Origin: Spirochaetia bacterium
GTDB taxonomy: Bacteria; Spirochaetota; Spirochaetia; Treponematales; Treponemataceae
Length of the DNA stretch: 32,964 bases
Assembly: GCA_022773305.1 (NCBI GenBank)
Contig: JALFAW010000099.1
Coordinates: 1-32,964 of the forward strand
Direction: 5' to 3'
Shown here: positions 25,290 to 32,964 of the stretch, one piece after another
Numbering within the stretch: position 1 is the stretch's first letter
Layout: every line of letters begins with the position of its first letter
Program-made: the position numbers and the translations under genes
Notes under the pieces: generated by a model
Told to the model about the DNA's origin: nothing
Databases searched by the model: none
The model's input: only the letters and a program-made list of their open reading frames with translations

Positions 25290-25294
25290 ATTCT

Positions 25295-27397
25295 ATGAAA
25301 AAAAATATTAACTGTACTGATGAAATGGAAAAATGTGACAAAAATAAGAAAAAATGTTGCTGTCACGAGCATGAACATTTGAATGAGCATGAAAATGAGC
25401 ACGGGGAACACTCTCATAATGGGCATTCGCACGAGCATGGTCACAATCATGAACATGAAGGAAAGGAGCTTTCAACAAAAGGGTTGATTTTGGCGGCGAC
25501 TTTGTATATTTGCGGAATAATTGTTGAACACTTACCGATTGATTCGTGGTTTGGCATTTCGCAGACTGTACACGAAGCGATTGTTTTGGTGTTGCAGTTT
25601 TTTGCATATATAATTGCTGGAAAAAATGTAATTTTAAATGCGATAAGCAACATTATGCATGGCGAATTTATGGACGAAGCTTTTTTGATGACAATTTCTT
25701 CGATTGGTGCGATTATTTTGGGAAAAGTTGAAGAGGCTACGGCTATTATGGTTTTGTATCAAGTGGGTGAAAAATTTGAAGATTTTGCTGTAGACAAAAG
25801 TCGTCATTCTATAGAAGAAATTGCAAAACTTCGTCCTGACCATGCAACGTTGAAACTGGAAAATGGCACAAAAGATGTTGCTACAGAGGAAGTTTCTCCG
25901 GATTCTATCATAATTGTAAAACCTGGTGAGCGCATTCCTATTGATGGTATTATTTCGGATGGTGAAAGTTTTTTGGATACTTCTGCATTGACTGGGGAAA
26001 GCATTCCAAAAAGAGTTTGTGCTGGTGACGAAGTTCTTTCTGGTTCAATTAATATTCAGGGAGTTCTGGAAATTCGCACTACAAAGCAAGCCGGGGATTC
26101 TGCCTTGTCTAGAATTCTTGAACTTGTGGAAAATGCTTCGGAAAATAAAACTAAATCTGAACAGTTTGTTTCGCGTTTTGCAAAGGTTTACACGCCGATT
26201 GTTGTGTTTGCCGCGCTTGCTGTGGCTGTAATTCCAGGTTTGGTAACTGGTTTTGCGAGTGGAAACTGGAATTATGAGTCAAATTGGAGTATTTGGATTT
26301 ATAGAGCTTTAATGTTCCTTGTTGTCAGCTGTCCGTGTGCACTTGTCATTTCTATTCCGCTTTCTTTTTGTGGTGGAATTACTTCCTGTGCGCGTCGAGG
26401 AATTTTGATAAAAGGCAGTACTTATCTGGAAGCACTTGCTAAAACCAAAACAGCTGTTTTTGATAAAACTGGAACTTTGACAAAAGGAAATTTTGTTGTA
26501 ACTCATATTCATGCAACAAATTCTGAAATCACTGAAGAGGAACTGCTTGCACTTGCAACTCATACTGAAATGTTCTCTACGCATCCGATTTCAACTTCGC
26601 TTAAAGCAGCTCATCATGATAAATGTTGTGATACGGTAGTTCTTGAAAATGTTAACGAAATCACAAGCAAAGGAATTAAAGCGGTAGTTAACGGTAAAGA
26701 GGTTCTGGCTGGTAATACAAGACTAATGAATGATTTTGGTATAGATTATAATGAATGTACTGAACATCAGGACGGAACTGTAATTCATGTTGCATGTAAC
26801 GGAATTTATTCTGGTCATATTGTGATTAGTGATGAAATCAAAGACGACAGCGAACTTACCATAAAAGGTTTGAAATCTGCTGGCGTCGAGAATATTGTAA
26901 TGCTCACTGGTGATAATGAAAAAGCAGCTTACACTGTTGCGGCAAAACTTGGACTTCACAAAGCTTATGGTCAGCTGTTAAGTGCAGATAAACTTGCAAA
27001 GGTTGAAGAACTTCTTAAAGATCTTTCAAAAAACGGAAAAAAACGCGGCTCGTTGATTTTTGTTGGTGACGGAATAAATGATGCTCCTGTTCTTGCACGT
27101 GCTGATGCTGGAATTGCGATGGGTGCAATGGGGTCCGATGCTGCCGTGGAAGCTAGTGATGTTATCATCATGGAAGATAAACCTTCCAAAATTGTTGATG
27201 CGATTAAAATCAGTCGTAAAACTTTAAAAATCGTGTATGAAAACATTATCGGTTCTCTTGGAATAAAAGGAGCTATTTTGATTTGTTCTGCGTTTGGAAT
27301 TACAAATATGTGGCTTGCAGTTTTTGGTGATGTCGGGGTGACAATTCTGGCAGTTTTGAACGCGCTTCGTCTTTTAAAAAAGTCAAAAAAATGTTAA
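25295..27397 (+). CDS. Heavy-metal (Zn/Cd/Pb-type) P1B ATPase with His-rich N-terminus
   Basis: SCPCALVISIPLSFCGG (CPC), FDKTGTLTKG, TGES, VGDGINDAPVLARADAGIAMG; N-terminal CCCHEHEHLNEHENEHGEHSHNGHSHEHGHNHEHEG. Confidence 0.93.
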   Translation: MKKNINCTDEMEKCDKNKKKCCCHEHEHLNEHENEHGEHSHNGHSHEHGHNHEHEGKELSTKGLILAATLYICGIIVEHLPIDSWFGISQTVHEAIVLVLQFFAYIIAGKNVILNAISNIMHGEFMDEAFLMTISSIGAIILGKVEEATAIMVLYQVGEKFEDFAVDKSRHSIEEIAKLRPDHATLKLENGTKDVATEEVSPDSIIIVKPGERIPIDGIISDGESFLDTSALTGESIPKRVCAGDEVLSGSINIQGVLEIRTTKQAGDSALSRILELVENASENKTKSEQFVSRFAKVYTPIVVFAALAVAVIPGLVTGFASGNWNYESNWSIWIYRALMFLVVSCPCALVISIPLSFCGGITSCARRGILIKGSTYLEALAKTKTAVFDKTGTLTKGNFVVTHIHATNSEITEEELLALATHTEMFSTHPISTSLKAAHHDKCCDTVVLENVNEITSKGIKAVVNGKEVLAGNTRLMNDFGIDYNECTEHQDGTVIHVACNGIYSGHIVISDEIKDDSELTIKGLKSAGVENIVMLTGDNEKAAYTVAAKLGLHKAYGQLLSADKLAKVEELLKDLSKNGKKRGSLIFVGDGINDAPVLARADAGIAMGAMGSDAAVEASDVIIMEDKPSKIVDAIKISRKTLKIVYENIIGSLGIKGAILICSAFGITNMWLAVFGDVGVTILAVLNALRLLKKSKKC

Positions 27398-27406
27398 AAC
27401 TTATTT

Positions 27407-28144
27407 ATGAAACTTTCTAATATTGTTATTGTACTTGATCATCCGGATGAATCGCGAAACATTGGTGCGGCTTGTCGTGCCATGGCGAATAATGATATTT
27501 GTGATTTGCGCATTGTCGGAAAAAAAGAAGATTATGACATTGAACATATTCATGTGCTTGCAATTCATGCTGGCAGAATTTTTGACAATGCCCATTTTTA
27601 TGATTCCATTCGTGATGCGACAAAAGATTGTGCGATTTGTGCAGGAACTACTCGAAGACGTGGAAAAAAACGAGGAAAACTTTTTTTGCCTGAAGAATTT
27701 GCTGATTTTGCAGATTTTCAGACTTCAAATGGTGCAAAAGTAGCAGTTGTTTTTGGTAATGAACGCACAGGGTTGACTGATTCACAGCTTGATGAATGTA
27801 ATGTCGGTGTAACGATTCCTTCTTCCTCCGATTTTGGTTCTTTAAATCTTAGTCACGCTGTTCAAATTATGAGCTATCATCTTTTTAGAAAATCGCTTTC
27901 GACAAAAAATGTAGTTCAGGCCGGTTACACCCCCCTTTCGCTTGAACGAATTGATACAATTGTGCAAAACATTACAGATGAAATGCAGAAAATTGGCTTT
28001 TTTAAAATGCCAGGTCGTGAAGATATGGAAAATTTCTGGAGAAGCATTTTATCTCGAGCGAGTCTTTCTGAAGGAGAGGCGAAATATCTGGAAAAAACAT
28101 TCTCAAAAATTGCTGGTTTATCCAAAAAAAATCTGATAGAATAA
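27407..28144 (+). CDS. TrmH/SpoU-family RNA methyltransferase (TrmJ-like)
   Basis: IVIVLDHPDESRNIGAACRAMANNDICDLRIV...VAVVFGNERTGLTDSQLDECNVGVTIPSSSDFGSLNLSHAVQIMSYHLFR: SPOUT motifs. Confidence 0.9.
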   Translation: MKLSNIVIVLDHPDESRNIGAACRAMANNDICDLRIVGKKEDYDIEHIHVLAIHAGRIFDNAHFYDSIRDATKDCAICAGTTRRRGKKRGKLFLPEEFADFADFQTSNGAKVAVVFGNERTGLTDSQLDECNVGVTIPSSSDFGSLNLSHAVQIMSYHLFRKSLSTKNVVQAGYTPLSLERIDTIVQNITDEMQKIGFFKMPGREDMENFWRSILSRASLSEGEAKYLEKTFSKIAGLSKKNLIE

Positions 28145-28148
28145 TATT

Positions 28149-28844
28149 ATGAAAATTTCTCATCTTCTTTTTGATTTAGATAATACGTTGTATCCTTCAA
28201 GTTCACAAATGGATGCTGGAATTACACGCCGCATGCTTGAATGTGTCGCTGAGTATTTTAAGTGTGATTTTGAAACTGCCATTGAATTACGAAAAAAAAA
28301 TATAATTCATTATTCAACAACACTTGAATGGTTACGTGCAGAAGGTTTTAAAAATATTGAAGCTTTTTTTGCACATGTTCATCCGGAATACGAGGCAAAC
28401 GAACTTCAACCTCAACCTGATCTTCGAGATTTTCTGCTTTCTCTTGATTATCCAAAATCCATCCTGACAAATGCACCAATGGAACATGCAAAGCGAGTTT
28501 TGCAGAAACTAGGTATTTCTGACCTTTTCGATAACATTACTGATATTCGTGACGCAAAACTTCTTGGAAAACCTTATCCTCATTCTTATTCTGCCGCTTT
28601 GAAAAAATCGGGGACAGACCTTGCGAATACGCTTTTTTTTGATGATATGCAAAAATATACGGACGGTTGGACAGCAATGGGTGGGACTGCAATTTTGATT
28701 GGTAATAAAAATGGTAGACCTCTTTCTGATGATGCAGAATCTCTTTTACAAGCTCGGAAAATGAATTCTGGCAGATCTGGAAAAACAATCAGACTTAGTT
28801 CAATTTATGATTTTCCTGCAATTATTGATACATTGAAAGACTAA
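28149..28844 (+). CDS. HAD-family pyrimidine 5'-nucleotidase-like hydrolase
   Basis: HLLFDLDNTLYPSSSQM, SILTNAPMEHAKRVLQKLGI, LGKPYPHSYSAAL, LFFDDMQKYTDG. Confidence 0.88.
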   Translation: MKISHLLFDLDNTLYPSSSQMDAGITRRMLECVAEYFKCDFETAIELRKKNIIHYSTTLEWLRAEGFKNIEAFFAHVHPEYEANELQPQPDLRDFLLSLDYPKSILTNAPMEHAKRVLQKLGISDLFDNITDIRDAKLLGKPYPHSYSAALKKSGTDLANTLFFDDMQKYTDGWTAMGGTAILIGNKNGRPLSDDAESLLQARKMNSGRSGKTIRLSSIYDFPAIIDTLKD

Positions 28845-28861
28845 AGTTAGGAGCGTTAATT

Positions 28862-29812
28862 ATGAAAATTCTTTGCATCTGTTTAAGTTCGACTATCCAG
28901 CGAACAATTCATTTTGAAAATCTGATGCTTTCAAAAGTAAATCGTTCAAGAAATTATCGACAGGACGCTTCTGGAAAAGCTGTGAATTCCGCACGAGTTC
29001 TGAATCAACTTGAAAAGAATTGTACAATAACTTTATGTCCGTTGGGTGAAAAAAATCTGGAACTTTTTCTAACGCTTGCACAAAAAGACGAATTATCTCT
29101 AAAAACGCTTTCCATTCCAGGATTTACACGAGAATGTTGGACTTTGCTCGACAATTCAGCTAACACAACTACAGAACTTGTTGTAAGCGAACCTGTTTTA
29201 TCATTACAAAATAATAATTTGACTAAAAAAGAACAAGAAATGCTCAAAAATGTGAATGAAAAATTTCTGGAACTTGTAAAACAAAACATTTGTGATGTGG
29301 ATGCAGTTTTGCTCGCTGGAAGCAGACCTGATTTTTGGGATAAAAATCTTTACGCAGACATTTGTTTAATTGCAAAACAAAATAAAAAATTCTTTTTAGC
29401 TGATTTTATTGGTGATGATTTGAAAAATGTCATTGAAAAAGCAGTTCCTTCTGTAATCAAAATTAATGATGAAGAATTCCTGCAAACTTTTTCAAAATCT
29501 ACTTCGTTATTGCAAAATCAGATTACCGATCTTGAATTCAAAGAATTGATTTGCCAAAAAAGTGCAGAATTAAACAATATGATAATTGTGACACGAGGAA
29601 AAGAATCTACTTATGCAGCAAACAAAGGGATTTTTTTTGAATGTCCAACTGAAAAAGTTTATCCTGTAAATACAACAGCATGTGGTGACAGTTTTAACGC
29701 AGGATTTCTATATGAATATTTAAAAACAAATGACTTTGAATCTTCCCTCAAAAAAGGAACTTGGTGCGCAGCCCGCAATGCTGAAAGAGATTGTCCAGGT
29801 ACAATTTATTAA
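28862..29812 (+). CDS. PfkB-family sugar (1-phosphofructokinase/tagatose-6-P kinase-like) kinase
   Basis: Asp-rich/Gly motifs: DASGKAVNSARVLNQLEKNCTITLCPLGEKN, AVLLAGSRPDFW, VNTTACGDSFNAGFLYEYL. Confidence 0.82.
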   Translation: MKILCICLSSTIQRTIHFENLMLSKVNRSRNYRQDASGKAVNSARVLNQLEKNCTITLCPLGEKNLELFLTLAQKDELSLKTLSIPGFTRECWTLLDNSANTTTELVVSEPVLSLQNNNLTKKEQEMLKNVNEKFLELVKQNICDVDAVLLAGSRPDFWDKNLYADICLIAKQNKKFFLADFIGDDLKNVIEKAVPSVIKINDEEFLQTFSKSTSLLQNQITDLEFKELICQKSAELNNMIIVTRGKESTYAANKGIFFECPTEKVYPVNTTACGDSFNAGFLYEYLKTNDFESSLKKGTWCAARNAERDCPGTIY

Positions 29813-29829
29813 TAAATAATAGAAAAAAA

Positions 29830-29861
29830 AAGGATTTACAACTTTAATTATTGTAAATCCT
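29830..29861 (-). terminator. Terminator, probably bidirectional (tRNA-Ile2 and the PfkB gene)
   Basis: AGGATTTACAA-...-TTGTAAATCCT with a T run on the minus-strand side. Confidence 0.75.
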
Positions 29862-29868
29862 AAAAAAC

Positions 29869-29941
29869 TGGGCCATCTTAGATTTGAACTAAGGACCAAA
29901 GGATTATGAGTCCTCTGCTCTAACCGCTGAGCTAATGGCCC
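29869..29941 (-). tRNA. tRNA with CAU anticodon, most like tRNA-Ile2 (lysidine type)
   Basis: Minus strand GGGCCATTAGCTCAGCGGTTAGAGCAGAGGACTCATAATCCTTTGGTCCTTAGTTCAAATCTAAGATGGCCCA. The TTAGCTCAG.GGTTAGAGCAG..GACTCATAATC.CTTGGTC body resembles E. coli tRNA-Ile2. Confidence 0.9.
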
Positions 29942-30008
29942 GAATTGATATAAAGTATATCATAAAATATTGATTTTAGTCAATAATCCATATCAAACTT
30001 ATTGCAAA

Positions 30009-31853
30009 CTATTCTACAGTAACCGATTTTGCTAGATTTCTTGGTTTATCAGGATCATAGCCACGCTGAATGGCACAATAATATGCAAAAAGTTGTGTCG
30101 GTATAACAGTTAGTAAACTTGCAAGTGTAGAAGAGCATTCTGGTATCTGGAAGATTTCATCTGCTTTTCCATCAAATGCGCAAGTTTTATCTTGAGTGAT
30201 TACAAGAACTGTTGCTCCTCGACTTTTAACTTCAACCATATTTGAACCGATTTTATCATAAAGTTCAGGTTCGCTTGCTATTGCAACGACAAGTGTTTTA
30301 TCATCTATTAATGCGATTGGGCCGTGTTTTAACTCCCCTGCTGCAAAAGCTTCAGAATGCATGTAAGAAACTTCCTTTAATTTCAACGCTGATTCCAATG
30401 AAGTTGCGCTGTCAAACTGACGTCCAATATAAAATATTTTATCTTTATTAAACTGTCTGCTTGCAAATTTCTGAATAGTTTCCTTTCCATCCAAAATTGT
30501 CTGAATTTTTTCAGGAATTGATTCAAGTTCCGTTAATAACTTTACAGCATCTTCTTCCGAAAGTGTACCACGAAGTTTTCCAGCTTTTATTGCCAAAAGA
30601 AACATACACAAAACTTGCGTTGTATAGGCTTTTGTAGATGCAACTGCAATTTCAGGGCCTGCCAAAGTGTAGATTACATCATCAGCTTCACGACTCACAG
30701 TTGAACCAACACAGTTTGTAATAGCCACAACTTTTAATCCATTTTGTTTTGCAAGTCTTAAAGCACTAAGAGTATCAGCAGTTTCACCTGATTGAGAAAC
30801 AACAATGAATATATCATCTTTATCCAAAATAGGATTTCTGTAGCGGAATTCTGATGCAACATCAACATCAACTTTCATTCTTGCAATTTTTTCAAAGGCA
30901 TATTTCGCAACTACTCCAGCATGGTATGCAGTTCCACAAGCAGTAATTACGACACGATGTGCTTTTTTCCATGCTACATCCATTTTATTTTCTTCAAAAT
31001 AAACATCAGTAGGTTTTCCATTTCCATCTTTGATGATTCTTGGACGCATTGTATCAGTCAAACCTTTTGGTTGCTCATGAATTTCTTTAATCATAAAATG
31101 TTCATAACCACCTTTTTCAGCTGCATCCATATCCCATTCAACATGGCTAGGTTCTTTTATGATTTTTTCACCTTCAAAATTAAACAAATCAACATGATCT
31201 GTGTACAAAACAGCAAGTTCTTTTTCTCCAAGATAATAAACATCGCGAGTATGTTCCAAAAGAGCAGGTACATCTGAAGCAATAAAGTTTTCGTTTTTTC
31301 CAAGTCCAATCACAAGAGGACTTTCTTTCCGACAACAAATTACTCTGTCAGGATAATCTTTACAAACAACTCCAAGTGCATAAGAACCTTCAACTACATG
31401 AAGCACTTCGAGAACAGCTTTAAAAATATCTTTATGTTGTTTATAAGACTTATCAATCAGATGCACAACAACTTCAGTATCTGTTTGGGATTTAAAAACA
31501 ACCCCTTGCGCCTGAAGTTTAGCTTTTAGTTCAGCATAATTTTCTATAATTCCGTTATGAACAATTGAAATTGAACCATCCATACTTGCATGAGGATGAC
31601 TATTTGTATCACTTGGTTCTCCGTGAGTTGCCCACCGTGTGTGTCCAATTCCAACAGTTCCTTTTATCACTTCATTTGCAATCTTTTCTTCCAGATATTT
31701 CAAAGCACCTTTGCATTTTCTTACAATAATATCGTCATCTTCGATTATTGCAATTCCAGCACTGTCATATCCTCTATATTCAAGTTTTTTAAGAGCATTA
31801 ATCAAAATTTGTGATGCATTTTTACATCCAACATAACCTACAATCCCGCACAT
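30009..31853 (-). CDS. glmS: Glutamine--fructose-6-phosphate aminotransferase (isomerizing)
   Basis: MCGIVGYVGCKNASQILINALKKLEYRGYDSAGIA...GHTRWATHGEPSDTNSHPH...two SIS domains...NLAKSVTVE. Confidence 0.97.
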   Translation of the reverse strand: MCGIVGYVGCKNASQILINALKKLEYRGYDSAGIAIIEDDDIIVRKCKGALKYLEEKIANEVIKGTVGIGHTRWATHGEPSDTNSHPHASMDGSISIVHNGIIENYAELKAKLQAQGVVFKSQTDTEVVVHLIDKSYKQHKDIFKAVLEVLHVVEGSYALGVVCKDYPDRVICCRKESPLVIGLGKNENFIASDVPALLEHTRDVYYLGEKELAVLYTDHVDLFNFEGEKIIKEPSHVEWDMDAAEKGGYEHFMIKEIHEQPKGLTDTMRPRIIKDGNGKPTDVYFEENKMDVAWKKAHRVVITACGTAYHAGVVAKYAFEKIARMKVDVDVASEFRYRNPILDKDDIFIVVSQSGETADTLSALRLAKQNGLKVVAITNCVGSTVSREADDVIYTLAGPEIAVASTKAYTTQVLCMFLLAIKAGKLRGTLSEEDAVKLLTELESIPEKIQTILDGKETIQKFASRQFNKDKIFYIGRQFDSATSLESALKLKEVSYMHSEAFAAGELKHGPIALIDDKTLVVAIASEPELYDKIGSNMVEVKSRGATVLVITQDKTCAFDGKADEIFQIPECSSTLASLLTVIPTQLFAYYCAIQRGYDPDKPRNLAKSVTVE

Positions 31854-31983
31854 ATTTCCCCCATCTCATTTATCAAAACTGTAATTCCAATTAGTCAGAA
31901 ATATCTTATTATTTTATCAAATTTATGTTATTTTCTCAATCATTTTGATGCTAAATCACTTTGATTAAAATACATTTTGTTTT

Positions 31984-32619
31984 CTATTTTTTTATATTTT
32001 TTATAAAAACTTCCATCCTTGAAATAATTTCGTCTATTTTGTTACCATAATTTGGATCCGTTGCCCATGTGCCTGTCAATCCAAAAATATCTGTTACGAG
32101 TTTTGTTTTGTGAACCCAATTATAACGTGGATCTATAAGCTGATTATTTAACTGTACATCCTGAGTTGTGGCATAAGCTTGAAGATGCTGAATATGAGCT
32201 CTCACACCAAGTTGTTCAGTTTCAAATTTCTCTCCTGGATGTTCTGCGTCCATTGCTCCAAGTCCACAGTAGTTATGAAAATCAGGTTGAACAAGTCCAC
32301 CAAATCTCAAAAATCCAGTTTCAAGACACATTTGAGCAAATGCAACATCAGAATTAATATTCTCCATAGATGCTTCCTGGATATAATAATCCGCAAATTT
32401 CAAAATAAATTCTTTTTCAACATGTTCATTATTATTAATAAAAAAGTCTGCTAATTGAACAGCAGAGAGTTGTCCCTTGCCTAAAATTTCTCTTGAAAGA
32501 TTAATTTCTTTTTCAGGAATAGTTGGAACAGTTTTACAGGAAAACAAACAGTACAAAAGCAAAACTAAGTTTATAAAAAAAATAAATTTTTCAATATCTA
32601 TTCTTCTTTTACATTTCAT
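31984..32619 (-). CDS. Putative lipoprotein glucosaminidase (N-acetylmuramidase-like peptidoglycan hydrolase)
   Basis: Signal with lipobox-like YCLFSCK; YIQEASMENINSDVAFAQMCLETGFLRFGGLVQPDFHNYCGLGAMD...PGEKFETEQLGVRAHIQHLQAYAT...NWVHKTKLVTDIFGLTGTWATDPNYGNKIDEIISRM. Confidence 0.85.
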   Translation of the reverse strand: MKCKRRIDIEKFIFFINLVLLLYCLFSCKTVPTIPEKEINLSREILGKGQLSAVQLADFFINNNEHVEKEFILKFADYYIQEASMENINSDVAFAQMCLETGFLRFGGLVQPDFHNYCGLGAMDAEHPGEKFETEQLGVRAHIQHLQAYATTQDVQLNNQLIDPRYNWVHKTKLVTDIFGLTGTWATDPNYGNKIDEIISRMEVFIKNIKK

Positions 32620-32666
32620 TATTACCTACTTAGCCTGAAAGTTGGATTTTGAATTTTTTAAATCAA

Positions 32667-32755
32667 GGCTGGCTTTTTGCTTCATAAAAAAAACAAGCTT
32701 TTCACCTTCGCTACGCTTCAGAACTAGTTTCACCAGCTCTTACAATTCTAACCAC
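32667..32755 (+). repeat. Dispersed hairpin-rich element, copy R5 (degenerate)
   Basis: GGCTGGCTTTTTGCTTCATAAAAAAAACAAGCTTTTCACCTTCGCTACGCTTCAGAACTAGTTTCACCAGCTCTTACAATTCTAACCAC; mutated version of R4. Confidence 0.75.
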
Positions 32756-32795
32756 GGGAAAACTCAAATTTCAGACTACTTCAAATTGTTATTAT

Positions 32796-32894
32796 TAGGA
32801 CAAATGTCGAGTTTTAAATTTTCATTGAGGGGGTAGTACAACCCCTCAAAACGGCGAAGTCAAGGCTTTAAGCGTTAGCGTGCCTTGACTCGAC
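32796..32894 (+). repeat. Repeat tag plus predicted three-way-junction structure
   Basis: TAGGACAAATGTCGAGTTTT (32796-32815) is an exact reverse-complement copy of 3129-3148. GTCGAG/CTCGAC encloses GAGGGG/CCCCTC and GTCAAGGC/GCCTTGAC. Confidence 0.7.
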
Positions 32895-32903
32895 GTATTC
32901 TTT

Positions 32904-32964
32904 GGGTGGCTTTTTGCTTCGCAAAAAACAGGCTATCCGGGGTTCCGCTATCGCTCCAGCCGCT
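32904..32964 (+). repeat. Dispersed hairpin-rich element, copy R6 (cut by window end)
   Basis: GGGTGGCTTTTTGCTTCGCAAAAAACAGGCTATCCGGGGTTCCGCTATCGCTCCAGCCGCT. Confidence 0.9.

Noticed and set aside
25308-27246. Several antisense ORFs within the metal ATPase gene
   Set aside because: Low-complexity or codon-bias shadow ORFs opposite a clear P-type ATPase coding frame.
29869-29941. Elongator or initiator tRNA-Met for the CAU tRNA
   Set aside because: Body and anticodon arm (GACTCATAATC) match tRNA-Ile2 better than tRNA-Met; confirmation needs TilS-determinant analysis.

Overview
AT-rich bacterial window, most likely from a fibre-degrading Treponema or related spirochaete (inferred from gene content and style, not from a search). 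It holds about 25 confident protein genes. These include infA, tyrS, a DksA/TraR-type zinc-finger protein, a J-domain protein, a xylan-degrading pair (GH115 and GH8), a phosphofructokinase, murD, lspA, mtnN-luxS, a DUF1538 membrane protein next to a tandem P-II protein, a metal-sensing ArsR regulator with a P-type ATPase, glmS, tRNA-Leu(UAA) and a tRNA-Ile2(CAU)-like gene. The most interesting material is non-coding. (1) Three copies of a long leader made of successive hairpins sit directly upstream of DUF1538, arsR and the metal ATPase and end at the ribosome-binding site. A fourth, diverged relative lies after GH115, with the same 9-nt loop on an entirely different but fully complementary stem. 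(2) A dispersed GTGGC...GCCAC hairpin-rich element occurs in at least six copies; in one copy an internal hairpin is replaced by an unrelated one. (3) A GGGACAGACCTT inverted-repeat family includes a ~90-bp direct duplication and a copy inside a coding sequence. (4) Four genes have promoters placed so that transcription should begin at the A of the ATG (leaderless mRNAs). Also notable are a decayed CsgG/LpoB-like pseudogene, a REC-STAS-like-REC protein, and an ArsR operator lying within its own promoter. No transposase, CRISPR array, phage or defence system was recognised.
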